Part shown: piece after piece, positions 13,200 through 28,116 of the stretch | Layout: each line of letters starts with the position of its first letter | Numbering within the stretch: the first letter of the stretch is position 1 | Origin: Diplonema papillatum | Taxonomy: Eukaryota; Euglenozoa; Diplonemea; Diplonemida; Diplonemidae | DNA: 64,000 nucleotides | Assembly: GCA_030068145.1 (NCBI GenBank) | Contig: JAPJBO010000542.1 | Span: 89,521 to 153,520, forward strand | Direction: 5' to 3' | The notes under the pieces: model-generated | What the model saw: the letters and a program-made list of their open reading frames with translations, nothing else | What the model was told of the DNA's origin: nothing | Database searches by the model: none | Translations under genes and position numbers: made by a program

Positions 13200-13620
13200 G
13201 CAAAAGGACTTGTTACCGACGATCCCGAATGGACGTACAGATTGGTGTCTTTCGACCTTTTGTGTGCTTGTGAGGTTCAGCTTAGTGCGTGCTTGAGGTG
13301 ATCAGTGGGGTTCCCAAAAGAAATGTTTTGTGGTATCGTATCTTCGAGCTAGACTTGATCTCGTGCATTAGCCAAGTATCCCATTCTGTTGCTTTTCCGC
13401 TTTTTTTTTTTTTTTTTTTTTTTTTGTGTTTCCGACGATCCCGTGGGACGTACAGATTGGTGTCTTTCGACCTTTGTTTGTTTGTGAGGTTCAGCTTGGT
13501 GCGTGTGGTCGGTGGGCGGGGGGGTTGGTTAGGAAGCTCTACTGTATCGGGCTAGACTTTAATTCATGCTTGAGCCAGGATGCCCACTCCGCAGCCTTTC
13601 CGCTGGGCTCTTGGTAGCTG
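13200..13620. repeat. Tandem duplication of ~225 bp, including the end of an exon
   Basis: TTACCGACGATCCCGAATGG with ACGTACAGATTGGTGTCTTT at 13216-13255 recurs at 13430-13475. Each is followed by a copy of the last codons of the gene at 13539. In the left copy (minus strand, about 13405-13330) the peptide reads GKATEWDTWLMHEIKSSSK, against GKAAEWASWLKHELKSSPIQ in the right copy. The left copy is a truncated, probably dead duplicate. Confidence 0.6.
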
Positions 13621-14068
13621 ATCCGCTCGCATACACTTTTCATTACAGTGGCGTTGCGCGCTGCGAAGTCGTCCATGATTTGCCAGTACGTCACGTTGCA
13701 TTGTCCATAAATTCTCGCCAGGTCTGCTTCGGGTCCATAACTCCGCACGTGAAGCTCGTCGTTGGCCGTGAGCACGTGCTTAGCACTTCCTCGTTCATCG
13801 CATCCTACGACGGCGCACGCCTCGCTCGTTCTAAAATTTTTTTTTTTTTTTGAAGATATCTTCAAGGCCAGCCTTGACGATATCTTCAAGCGAGATTCTG
13901 GGAATTTCTTTATTTTCGGAGATAAATGGCCCTCCATCTTCATCAAATAATCTCTGCCCGACGACAACGATTGCCAGACGAGCCCACCCGAAGGCAGTTG
14001 CTTTCTGTAGGCAGCTTTTCTCTACCGACGGCGCTTTTTTTCCCTTCTTCATGTTGTTGTCGAACTGA
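13539..14068 (-). CDS. Unrecognised gene, last two exons
   Basis: Minus strand. The upstream segment (about 14068 or the ATG at 14052, down to about 13850) reads ATAFGWARLAIVVVGQRLFD, then DEDGGPFISENKEIPRISLE and DIVKAGLEDIF. After an A-run, TTTTAG at 13836-13831 makes a good acceptor. The last exon (13830-13539) reads TSEACAVVGCDERGSAKHV, IYGQCNVTYWQIMDDF, CERISYQEPSGKAAEW and ends KSSPIQ at a TAG. I could not place the donor between them. The last exon resembles 8298-8443 and has a partial tandem copy just downstream. No family was recognised. Codon quality argues that it is real. Confidence 0.5.
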
Positions 14069-14639
14069 GACGACAACTACTACTACTTGTTCGCAGCAGC
14101 CGGAGCCAGCCAGGGGGTGGGTCTTGCTTCGCGTTTTGTGTTACCGTCGATCCTGAAGGACGATCGGTTCGGTATGGGACGCGTCAGTTAGACTCACTTG
14201 CCGGCATAGCGGGATCCCCACCCCCACCTTTATATTTTTTGACGGACACAGATGACGGCATGGCAAACCATGGCTTTGTCCTATCGGCTACTGTGGCCGA
14301 CGCCCCCCGCCCCCCCACCCCCCCCCCCAGGGGTGGAAACTGAATCTGGCCCGTCTGGGTTTTGGGTTTTATGTTTCCTGGGGGGGGTGGCTTGTCCAGG
14401 ACACCAGCGTTTGTACTTAGAAGAATTCGAGGCCCACCTCACGGATTTTGTGAAAGTTTGAAGAATGGGGGGTCCGGGGGGGCAAGCCCCCCGGCCGGAC
14501 GGTACGGTACGCCAAGGTACGCCTTCGGCGTTTTTTCGCGTTGATCTTCGGAAACCCAGTGCTTCTAGTGGTTGTCCCGAAAAGTACATTTGCGCCGGTA
14601 AAGACCGGCGCCCAGCGAGACTAGAGGCAGCAGTTAAAG
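14069..14639. other. No gene recognised; shared repeat modules
   Basis: GGGTTTTGGGTTTTATGTTTCC at 14358 is shared with 18480-18500. GAAGAATGGGGGGTCCGGG with GGCAAGCCCCCCGG forms a strong GC hairpin similar to 18310-18340. No coding evidence. Confidence 0.45.
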
Positions 14640-14699
14640 TAAAGGGCACATTAGACCTGAAAACCAACAAACCCCGAAAAATCATTATCGACCGGAAAA

Positions 14700-14766
14700 G
14701 TGTCCTCGGCCGGGTTCGAACCGGGGTCTTCAAGCCCCGAAGACGTGCACCGTTCACTCTGCCATA
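14700..14766 (-). other. tRNA-like fragment (tRNA-derived repeat or pseudogene)
   Basis: On the minus strand, GGCAGAGTGAACGGTGC resembles a D arm. GTCTTC-GGGGCTT-GAAGAC forms a six-pair stem with a seven-base loop. CCCGGTTCGAACCCGG resembles a T arm with TTCGAAC in the loop. The 5' flank (TACCGTTA) does not pair with the 3' flank (CGAGGAC), and the base before the would-be anticodon is G, not T. I therefore regard it as a relic or the promoter of a tRNA-derived repeat, related to 12200-12290. Confidence 0.4.
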
Positions 14767-15524
14767 ACGGTACCAGTTCCAAGGGGGGAAAACTTCCTAA
14801 GGAGACCCTTTACGAAACGACACTATAAAAAAGTGCCCCCGGGCTTCGCCCGCAGACCCCCTAAAAAGTGGGGTTGGCTCGATAGAGCTATTAGCATACC
14901 TCTAGTCTCGGACTATACAATATATTACAGTATGTGGCATATATTTGCGGGAATATCAAAATACAATCATTCCCCGCAAGTTACCCCTCCGAACCTTCAA
15001 CTCGTATGGGATAGCCGGAATATTCAACATTATCTATCATCAGACGCAGAGTATGCTTGCGGACAACGTCCCGAATGGCAAGACAAGGAAAGAAACTCCG
15101 AAGCTGTGCTTTCAGTTTTCCCCAGTTCCAGGTCAGGGTGAGAACCAAAGTGAAAAGTCCTAGCAAGCAAGCCGTCTTTGTTTTTACCAAAAAAATGAAA
15201 TTTCGCTGAAGCCGTAACAACAGGGAGCAGAATAGGCGAAGCAGATGCAGGCTGCTATGGAGCTGCTACGGCAGACGGCGCTGCAGAGGCTGATGTGGAC
15301 CCTCTTGGCCGAGAAGGGGCAGGTTTTGACTGAGCAGTGATGGCAGGTGACGACGTAGCTGCGTTGGCGGCTGGGGTAACTCGTGAACGAGCACCCGCGG
15401 AAGGGGTGCTTCTTAGGGTGGCGATGGGCTGCGACGCGGTAGATGCTTTGGCAGCCGGGGCAACTTGTGATCGAGCACCCGCGGAAGGGGTGCTTTGAGC
15501 TTTCGGCTGCTGCCCAGGCAATGA
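14767..15524. other. Low-complexity region upstream of the RNase H fragment
   Basis: 15345-15500 contains two ~110-base near-copies (GCACCCGCGGAAGGGGTGCTT at 15391 and again at 15475). The minus strand has one long open frame of biased Ala/Ser/Pro composition. The plus strand has coding-like segments broken by TGA. Which strand, if either, is coding is unresolved. Confidence 0.35.
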
Positions 15525-16133
15525 GGTAGCTGCGTTGGCGTACCAGCCAGGGCTGTGGTTGTTCGGGGGGACAGCGGAGTTGTCGTTGACCAGATGACAG
15601 GAAACGCGCGCTGTTCCGAAGCTCGGCGACCGTACAAGACGAGGGCGCAGGCAGAGGTGGCGGAACTGCGGCAGAAAGGCACCGACATCAAGTTGGAGCA
15701 CGTGCCGCGCGAGCAGAATATCGACGCCGATGCTCTTTCGAATCGCGCGATGGATGAGGTTCAGAGACGAGCGACAGCCGAGTATCGGGACTCGGCGACC
15801 TCGAAATCGTACGCGATGAAGAGCGCGATGCGACGGCTGACGAGTATCGTGCAGACGCCGATGCACCCGGCGCTTGAGATGCAAGTCAACGTCCTGACGT
15901 CTCTCGGAGGCGGGAACATGGCCAGACTCAACAAGAGACCACAAATAGCGAACCAGCCGTTTGAAGCTGTGATGCGCGCCTACGAAGCCGCCGCACAAGA
16001 GCAGACGGCGAAGAAGGCCGGCGACAAGGTGCGAGCCGGAGCTCCGCAAAGCTGCAACACTGAATGGCAGTTTTCGACCACAGACGCAATACCCGTCGCG
16101 ATGGGAGCGCAAGCAGGCTCGATGGAAGCATGA
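15525..16133 (+). pseudogene. RNase H-like domain fragment
   Basis: The plus frame open from 15525 (after a TGA at 15522) reads VVRGDSGVVVDQMTGNARCS, IKLEHVPREQNIDADALSNR and AMDE. This is the C-terminal half of an RNase HI-type fold: the GDS motif with the third acidic residue, then HVPREQN and AD-ALSNRAM around the fourth. A further ~110 residues carry no motif I recognise. The N-terminal half with the first two catalytic acids is not seen, and no ATG begins the frame, so it is an internal exon or a relic, perhaps of a retroelement or a plant-type RNase H gene. The long minus-strand frame over the same bases is treated as a shadow. A 41-bp array begins about 125 bp after its stop. Confidence 0.55.
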
Positions 16134-16259
16134 AGTCAAGCAGGAGAGACGAACTGCGCAGACTGAGCGCAAGACGTGCCAAGGGCAGACCAGGACGTTG
16201 GGACCGTGCAAAGTCGAAGAAGGAGTCCAAAAGCGAAGCAACAACACCAACGCGGAAAC

Positions 16260-17270
16260 GCAACTGCCCTCAATGTACCCAGCCAAATTTGACTGAAAAA
16301 CAGTGTAACCTCAATGTAACCAGCAGAATCCGACTGAAAAACAGTGTAACCTCAATGTAACCAGCAGAATTTGAGTCAAAAACAGTGTAACCTCAATGTA
16401 ACCAGCCAAATTTGACTGAAAAACATTCAAATTTGACTGAAAAACAGTGTAACCTCAATGTAACCAGCCAAATTTGACTGAAAAACAGTGTACCCTCAAT
16501 GTAACCAGCAGAATCCGAGTCAAAAACAGTGTAACCTCAATGTAACCAGCCTAATTTGCTGAAAAACAGTGTAACCTCAATGTAACCAGCCAAATTTGAC
16601 TGAAAAACAGTGTACCCTCAATGTAACCAGCCAAATTTGACAGAAAAACAGTGTACCCTCAATGTAACCGGCCGAATTCGACTGAAAAACATTCAAATTT
16701 TACTGAAAAACAGTGTAACCTTAATGTAACAAGCCAAAATTGACTGAAAAACAGTGCAACCTCAATGTAACCCGCAGAATCCGAGTCAAAAACAGTGTAA
16801 CCTCAATGTAACCAGCCTAATTTGCTGGAAAAACAGTGTAACCTCAATGTAACCAGCCAAATTTGACAGAAAAACAGTGTACCCTCAATGTAACCGGCCG
16901 AATTCGACTGAAAAACATTCAAATTTTACTGAAAAACAGTGTAACCTTAATGTAACAAGCCAAAATTGACTGAAAAACAGTGCAACCTCAATGTAACCCG
17001 CAGAATCCGAGTCAAAAACAGTTTAACCTCAATGTAACCAGCCTAATTTGACTGAAAAACAGTGTGCCCTCAATGTAACCAGCCAAATTTGTTTGTGCGA
17101 TTTGACCTGTGCGCGTTCAGGTTCAACCGCTGCCAACGTTCCTTTTTAGCTGTAACAAGTATGCTCACTAAGGTGGTTACTGGTTATCGCAAAAAACAGT
17201 GTACCCTCAATGTAACCAGCAGAATCCGAGTCAAAAACAGTGTAACCTCAATGTAACCAGCCTAAATTGA
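16260..17270. repeat. Array of ~41-bp units carrying TGTAACC pairs
   Basis: The unit is about CAGTGTAACCTCAATGTAAC followed by CAGCCAAATTTGACTGAAAAA, about 23 copies with variants. Each holds two TGTAACC heptamers 12 bases apart. A short unique insert at 17088-17190 precedes the last copies. The heptamer is the inverse of GGTTACA in the adjoining array. Confidence 0.9.
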
Positions 17271-18180
17271 CAGACTGGTTACACTCGGTTACAGTGGTTA
17301 CATGCTGGTTACAAGTGGTTACAGCGGTTACATCCCGGTTACAGACTGGTTACACTCGGTTACAGTGGTTACATGCTGGTTACAAGTGGTTACAGCGGTT
17401 ACATCCCGGTTACAGACTGGTTACACTCGGTTACAGTGGTTACATGCTGGTTACAAGTGGTTACAGCGGTTACATCCCGGTTACAGACTGGTTACACTCG
17501 GTTACAGTGGTTACATGCTGGTTACAAGTGGTTACAGCGGTTACATCCCGGTTACAGACTGGTTACACTCGGTTACAGTGGTTACATGCTGGTTACAAGT
17601 GGTTACAGCGGTTACATCCCGGTTACAGACTGGTTACACTCGGTTACAGTGGTTACATGCTGGTTACAAGTGGTTACAGCGGTTACATCCCGGTTACAGA
17701 CTGGTTACACTCGGTTACAGTGGTTACATGCTGGTTACAAGTGGTTACAGCGGTTACATCCCGGTTACAGACTGGTTACACTCGGTTACAGTGGTTACAT
17801 GCTGGTTACAAGTGGTTACAGCGGTTACATCCCGGTTACAGACTGGTTACACTCGGTTACAGTGGTTACATGCTGGTTACAAGTGGTTACAGCGGTTACA
17901 TCCCGGTTACAGACTGGTTACACTCGGTTACAGTGGTTACATGCTGGTTACAAGTGGTTACAGCGGTTACATCCCGGTTACAGACTGGTTACACTCGGTT
18001 ACAGTGGTTACATGCTGGTTACAAGTGGTTACAGCGGTTACATCCCGGTTACAGACTGGTTACACTCGGTTACAGTGGTTACATGCTGGTTACAGCGGTT
18101 ACATCCCGGTTACAGACTGGTTACACCCGGTTACAGTGGTTACAGACTGGTTACGCACTAGTTAAACTCGGTTACAGGTC
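17271..18180. repeat. 71-bp satellite array built of seven GGTTACA heptamers
   Basis: About eleven near-identical 71-bp units (boundaries at 17343, 17414, 17485 and so on every 71 bp), then a shortened, decaying end to about 18180. Within a unit GGTTACA occurs seven times with spacers of 2-4 bases, about 10.1 bp per heptamer. Because 71 is not a multiple of three, all three plus frames stay open with the same 71-residue cycle. I do not annotate a protein. Confidence 0.95.
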
Positions 18181-19364
18181 TCGTTGGTGGGGGACTCGAA
18201 ACTAAGAAATACGAGTGTGAGAAGGTTCGTAAAGCTTCACAGATTCCCTCGGAAATCCGTGAAGCTTGAGGTTTTTCACCGCACGATCTGTGTCGCTGTA
18301 CCGTACCGTTCGGCCGGGGGGCGGTGCCCCCCGGATCCCCCCCTCTTATTTGGAAGGATTGGTGCAAAGAAAAGCCGGGCTTCGCCCGTTTAGATTCGGA
18401 GGTGTGTATACAAGATCGGGAAAAAGGACCAGCCGCCCAGTAGTGGCTGGCCACCAAATACTAGGTGTCTGGAGACCTTGGGTTTTGGGTTTTATGTTTC
18501 CATCTATGCCCCCCCCCCCCCCTTTTTTTATCCCGGTGGCGGACATATGGCGGCACGGCAAACCATAAGAAATGGTAATCGTGGTCAACTTTCTTTTTTG
18601 TTTGTATGTGTCTCTTTTTCTTTGAAATAAGGCCCGAGACCCCCCCCTCCCCATGCCGGACATTGTCCGCCAAAGTCTAACTGACACGTTCCCTATCTTA
18701 TTTTTTTTTTCTTTCGTGAGGGCAGGGGTTATTCTAATCCCCGAAATTCGGGAAAAGCATGGTTAAAAAGTCTGTAATATGGCCGGCAAGATTTTTCTTT
18801 TTTTCCACGTTGAGCGAGGTTTTCTGAATGGCCTGCAATCCTGGTATGCGACCATCGTGGACGTGTTGCTGCTTCGCCACGTTGCTGTAGACCCCACCTG
18901 TGGGTCCTGCGGGTCCTGTAGCCTCCGTGTCTCTGACCTTGCAAGCTCAAGAAAAGTTCTCACCAACTCCTGTGGTCAAAAAATTTTTTTTAACCACCGG
19001 CCTGTTTGTTTTGAGAACACTTTTGTTTTTTGGTGCAGAAACCTTTTTTTAACCATGCAGGATAATCCCTGCCCAAGGGTCGCGACAGATTTGTGCCCTG
19101 TTGTGATGAGGAGGTTGACCAGACCTCCAAGCCGCCTTCTACAAATCACGGCTACAACACGAGGATGCAGCCCTGCTTTGATGTGCAGTGCCATCACAGG
19201 GTCTCACGAATCTGACTCAGCTGCATCAGATACGAGTTGTACCGGAAAGCTCGCTCAGGGAGGTGGCGCCGCTCACCTGCCAATCTCACGATTGACCGCG
19301 GCCCCGAAGCTTCTCTCGTACAAAAAAAAAATAAACAGGAACTGAAGTGCTTGCATACTTTCAA
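18181..19364. other. No gene recognised; shared modules
   Basis: 18300-18345 has a GC hairpin (CGGCCGGGGGGCGG against CCCCCCGG). 19105-19200 (GATGAGGAGGTTGACCAG ... GGCTACAACACGAGGATGCA) matches 55384-55460. No supported gene. Confidence 0.45.
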
Positions 19365-19531
19365 AAAGATACTCGAGGGGCTGCCTTTTGCTTATCCGAC
19401 GGAGGCTAAAGGTAGAGAAACAACTACAAAGCGGGTCTTTTTCGTTGAACGCGGAACCCAGATTTACCTGGACTTCGTATGGGCTACAGCAAATTTGCCT
19501 CCTCTGAGGTTTCGCAACTGGCAGCCTCCCT
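19365..19531 (+). repeat. Family A repeat, decayed copy
   Basis: It starts GATACTCGAGGGGCTGCC and retains ACAACTACAAAGCGGGTC and CTTCGTATGGGCTACAGC, but ends at GGCAGCCTCCCTCG without the hairpin tail. Confidence 0.7.
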
Positions 19532-21946
<2,415 letters not shown>

Positions 21947-22290
21947 AGAGAAAATACTCGAGGGGCTTGTGCTTATTTCGACTGAAGCTAGGGGGGAGAA
22001 ACAAAACAACTACAAAGTGGGTCATTTTTGTTGAAAGCTTCCACCCGGCCACTAAACCCAGATTTACCTGTGTTTCGGCGGTTTGTGGCTACTACAGCAC
22101 ATTACCTCCTTTGACAGAGTGAGGCGATGCCTCCCATCTCACCTTTTGAGACACGGCTGTGTCACGCACACTCTTGACAGACGTTCGCTGTGTGTGTTAC
22201 AATCGCAGGTAGTGAGGGGAGCACCACACTATTAAAGATTTCGCAACAAGTATTTTCCTACACGAAGCAGGTGCTTGCAAACAAGAAAAA
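21947..22290 (+). repeat. Family A repeat, copy split by an insertion
   Basis: The 5' part runs from AAATACTCGAGGGGCTTGTG to about 22112 (CATTACCTCCTTTGA). The 3' part (CAAGTATTTTCCTACACGAA, then GCAGGTGCTTGCAAACAAG) resumes at 22247. About 135 unrelated bases lie between. The tail abuts the stop codon of the Gln-rich gene at 22291, so this repeat lies immediately 3' of that gene. Confidence 0.65.
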
Positions 22291-23940
<1,650 letters not shown>

Positions 23941-24795
23941 TTTTCCTCTTTCGACGGCGCGCGGCGGATCGGGCCAACAAACGGCCGGACGTGTGCCGTG
24001 TTCGAGTGGGGAAAAAAACCCCCCCCCTTCTCGCCTCTGTTAAAAATGCCGGACTCGAAACGGGTCCTCTTCCCACCCAAAAAAAGAAGCAAAAAAGAAG
24101 AGAAAAGAACGCGGGGAAAGCAGATATTTCTTCGGGGGGGGACTCTTCGTTCTTTTTTTCTTTTTCGTTCTTCTTTTCTTTTTCTTTCTTGGTTCCTCTT
24201 TTTCCTCCTCTTTCTCTTCTCTTCTTCTTTTGTTTGCTTCTTTGAAAGCAAACCCAAAAAAAGAATTCAGGGATGAAAATAACTCAGAAAAAGTGTACTA
24301 TTTTCTTTCTCCTAATATTCCAACAAGGAAATCAGGGATCTCTATCTGTATCTGTATGCTGAGTCTCTCCGCCCTTCTCTTTGGTTCACGGCCGGCCGGT
24401 ATGATACTCAGCCAGCGTGTCCTTTTGACTTCCAACCGCGACTCTTTTCGCCGTTGTCGTTTCGTCTAGTCGGCGGACGCGTCTTCGCCAGCCGTTTCCC
24501 AGCTTCCTTTCGACTCCCTGTTTTCGTGCTTTTTCTCTCTTCCTGGTGTTTTGGGTGCAAAGTGAAGTAGTAGTGGTGTGTTGTTGTGCAACAAGACTGC
24601 CCCTGCATGCATTGCCCGTCGTTGCCCATCGCCGCATTGGCACCTTCCCATCACGGATCTGGGAGTGCCGCAGGCGGACGAATTAGCGAGATTCAAGACC
24701 AGGCGACCAAGAGAAGGAGGGGGACGCGACCCAGAGACCCGGGTTAAGCGGCCTGGAACCAGTGTGATGGGCCACGCACTCAAAGTTCGACTTAT
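23941..24795. other. Upstream region of the Gln-rich gene; pyrimidine-rich tract
   Basis: 24140-24242 is almost pure T/C on the plus strand (purine on the coding strand of the Gln-rich gene). This may be part of its 5' leader or promoter, but no motif decides it. 24703-24793 (GGCGACCAAGAGAAGGAGGG ... CACGCACTCAAAG) is repeated at 58638-58745. Confidence 0.4.
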
Positions 24796-25185
24796 ATGCG
24801 GCGCTGTCGCATCGTGTCGTTGGGATGCCTGCTGGTGGTGGCAGCGTCTGCAGCACTGGTCAGAGGCTGGTTGCTTCGCGCTTCCTCTTCGGTTTGCATC
24901 ACCTCGTCTCCACTGCGCGGGCTCCTTCCGTTTGTGTCACCTGCGCCGCAGGAACGCGAGGACTCGTCAGTGCCTGCCCCAGCCGGAGGTAAATCGAAGG
25001 CCGGGGACCAGCGCGCCACCAGGAGCCTGAGCGATTGGACTTTCACGCGACACTCAACTGCTGACGGGCATCTAAATCAGAGTTGCCAATCTCCCGGTCC
25101 ACGTGCGCAAGCAAGGCTAATGGCAGCACGTGCACAGTGCGCTGGCCTGTCAGTAGTCCCGAGGGACGATGCAATATCTTACTGA
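24796..25185 (+). CDS. Possible secreted 129-residue protein, weak
   Basis: True ATG at 24796 and TGA after 25182. The start MRRCRIVSLGCLLVVAASAA is a good signal-peptide shape: basic residues, hydrophobic core, small residues. The remainder is Ser/Ala/Pro-rich without a domain. It begins two bases after a dispersed repeat (24703-24793). A chance ORF is quite possible. Confidence 0.22.
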   Translation: MRRCRIVSLGCLLVVAASAALVRGWLLRASSSVCITSSPLRGLLPFVSPAPQEREDSSVPAPAGGKSKAGDQRATRSLSDWTFTRHSTADGHLNQSCQSPGPRAQARLMAARAQCAGLSVVPRDDAISY

Positions 25186-26998
25186 ACTGCTGACGGGGGC
25201 GAACCATAGCACCCTACGGTGGCTGCTACGCCCTAATCCGGTCTCAATCCATGTCCTGAGGGTCCACATCCCGATAACGACTCCGGATGAGGGCCCATAA
25301 TGGACCGCACATACACACGCAGTGCGCATTGTGCGTGCCCATGTCGAAGTGCGCGGCGCAAAGCAAACGAGCGGAGAAATGATTCTTATCTTCTTTTCTG
25401 TTTTGGCAGAAAGAAGGCGAGTGGGGGGGGAGAATAGTCACGTCGCGGTCAGCAACACGACGTCGCTGCCCCAAAACTTAACGAGAAGCCTGCTGCATTG
25501 TAAATGCGAAGGAGGGAATAAAGTACTCACAAGCGCAGGCACGAGTGTGCACCGTCGTTAGTGCGTCAACGAGGGGGAGAAGACACGTCAAAACCAGTCA
25601 GTCCACGTCTTTGTAGTCCCCACCCACCCGCTGCTCTCATCGTCACCGCTACCGCGCTGACCCTTCCCCAGAGAAAGAGAGAGAGAGAGAGGGAGGTTGT
25701 CATGGCGTAGCAGTCTCAAGCCTCTTATCCACCTGTAGTGTGTGTTCTTGTAGTCACTGCTACCGCGCTGACCTTTACGAGAGAGGTTAAGGGAGTAAAA
25801 GCGTGAATGTGAGCATAATGTACGTCTGTGTGCTGTGTGCATGTGTGTGTGTGTATCTAAGTTCATGGCGTGAAGTGGACACGACTCGGCAACACGCTGT
25901 TTTTGGGTCCTGTGCCTCCGCTCGGGATCCTTCGGGGTTAGAGCGTGGGAGGGTTTCAGCTTCTGCATCCGGTACTCGGCGCTAGACTTGTCTTCATCTT
26001 GCGGTGTTTGCTGCACAGGGTTTCCGGCAACGACTGAATGCCGTTGCAGAGACAGGCGGCACATCTCACCCCTCGGCGCCATGAGCTTGACTTGACTGGC
26101 TGTTCAAAGCTTCTAGTGCAAGCACCCGTCATGGTCGACAGTCGCCACCAGGGGTCACAGCTTCGAGTCCTGCTCCGCGACCCCGTGCACGGGGAAGTCG
26201 CACGAGTCACTTGTCGCCCAGCGAAGTGCAATGCTGACGAGTGCTACCCTTTGTGTGTGTTGCGGACCCGTTTTAACGCGGTGCCTCCCTTCACAGAAGT
26301 ACGACCTCGCTTGTGTATGTGTCGAAGGGGGAGTACAAAAAGGGGACAAAGGGTGGGGCTTGCGTTTGTCAATTTTTCTCACCCCTCCAACCTCGCTTTT
26401 GGCGAGTGAATATGAGGAGTTCGCTCAGAAACATAAGGATTCCAACTTGACGCGCCGAAGGCGCTCAAGCAAGCTTGCTAGGTGTGTCTGTATTGGAATC
26501 GCTTCCATGCCAAACAGCAGAACGGAAACGGGATTCCACTGGACGCGCCTCGCTCAAGCAAATTTATTAGAGTGCAAGTTAATATCGGGCGTGTGTGCGT
26601 GTCTTCTCGACATGTATAATTGACGCGAAGCTCCCCCGTCACCGGGTGAGCGTCCGCAGGGGCTGTTGATTGAGGGGGGTGGGGAGGATTTTCTTCCCTT
26701 CCCAGAAACCGCCCGCCGCGTGCTCCTCGCCCGAAAGGAAGGCGCGCAGCGGCGCGAGCCGAAGAGGGAGGACAACTTCCGGTTGACAGACGTAGAAAGC
26801 CTCGCACGGGTCTCCGGTGTAGCCGTTTTTTCAACCTGCACTGTAGGATTCCCATCGGGAATTTGCTCCGTGGAGGTGCGTGACACGATGCAAAGCTGGA
26901 CAGCAAAAGTGTAAAGCTGCAGTTGAGCGAGGAGTCCCCCGCTGCCCACTGTGCACGCCTGGTCGCCGACACATACTACTAGCGAGACCCGGGTTCGC
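25186..26998. other. No gene recognised
   Basis: Imperfect direct repeats with CACCGCTACCGCGCTGACC at 25644, 25755 and (beyond this stretch) 27679, next to short GA-rich runs. CGCCGAAGGCGCTCAAGCAAG occurs at 26452 and also at 2480. No convincing coding sequence. Confidence 0.4.
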
Positions 26999-27262
26999 TG
27001 GAAATACTCGACGTAGCTGCTTTGACTCCAGATGGAGGGGAGGGGTAGAGAGGCATAGGATACAAACACAATCTGATCTGGTCTTCGCTTACGCGACCGT
27101 GCGTTGATCTTTCACTCAGGACTTTTTCCCCTGCGTCTTGTCGTGTAGGGGTGGACCCGCATGACCTCACACGTGGTTCCGTTCAACTCATGCAGCACTT
27201 GGGATCCCTTCGTTCTTAGTCTGGCAGCGTCGAGCATTTCCTTCCAAGCTGGCGCCTGTGCA
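26999..27262 (+). repeat. Family B repeat
   Basis: It starts AAATACTCGACGTAGCTGC and contains ACAATCTGATCTGGTCTTCG, TCACTCAGGACTTTTTCCCC and GGGGTGGACCCGCATGACC. It ends GGCAGCGTCGAGCATTTCCTT, AAGCTGGCGCCTGTGC and an A-rich tail. Same architecture as family A with a different body. Another copy is at 59555-59848. Confidence 0.75.
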
Positions 27263-28116
27263 AAAAGAAAAGTGGCAGCCAAAAGAAGGCGGCAAGCGAA
27301 GTGTCTGCGCCCGAGAGGCAGGCGCCCGGCTAGCCTGGGTGAGGCGGCTGCCTGTCCTGTGCCCGAATCCCCGTTCTCTTCGTCTGCAACGGAAGGGGAT
27401 GTGCGTGGACACAGGAGAGAGAGGGATCAAGAACTTCGTAAACGAGGTTCTGGACGAACTTACACAACGGCGGACTTGGCGTGCGGGGGGGTGGACCTGT
27501 TGGTCAAGTATGCGAAGCATACAAAAGCCACAGAAGCAACCAGCAACTCCCCTCGCGAGAAGTGAGAGATAGAAACAGAGACAGAGAGAGAGAGAGAGAG
27601 GAATCACATCAATAGGGGAAAGGCGAGAATAGACACGCCACAAGCATTCCCACCCCTGCATGTGTGCTTATAATCATCGCTACCGCGCTGACCCTTTCCG
27701 AGAGAGAAAGAGGCCGGGGACCATCTCTTCGGGAAAGTTTCGGTTCCTCACTTCATTACGGTAAAAAGGACTTTCACTCACCAGAGACGCTCATAGGGAA
27801 CCTTAGGGGCTTCACACAACAACCTTAGAGCTGGAGGTGAAGAGGTGTGCCCGAGATTGCAGAGTGAAAGTTAGCTTGAGAATCCGGGGTTTTAACGTCT
27901 CAGAGTGACCATCGTCGAAGGGGTTCCTGTGTAGCGTTGTGAACAGGTGTGTGCGTATTAAGCGTTTTTTGGTCTGGTGTTTGTAGAGTCTCCGGTTGAC
28001 CATTGATACTGGGAGTATTCATTAAGTGTTTTTTTACAGAAGAACCGAAAAGATTTGGCGTGGGAGCGGCGAAGTCAGGGTGATTCGGAGGGGATGATGA
28101 CGATGCATGTTCTCAA
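27263..28116. other. GA microsatellite and family D fragments
   Basis: 27575-27600 is a GA run. Family D segments lie at 27863-27930 and 27975-28015. No gene recognised. Confidence 0.45.

Noticed and set aside
15255-16286. 343-residue minus-strand frame
   Set aside because: It overlaps the RNase H motif on the plus strand, which is far more specific, and is low in complexity.
17267-18205. 312-residue repetitive protein across the GGTTACA array
   Set aside because: The 71-bp unit keeps all three frames open with the same peptide cycle, so the open frame follows from the repeat and not from coding.
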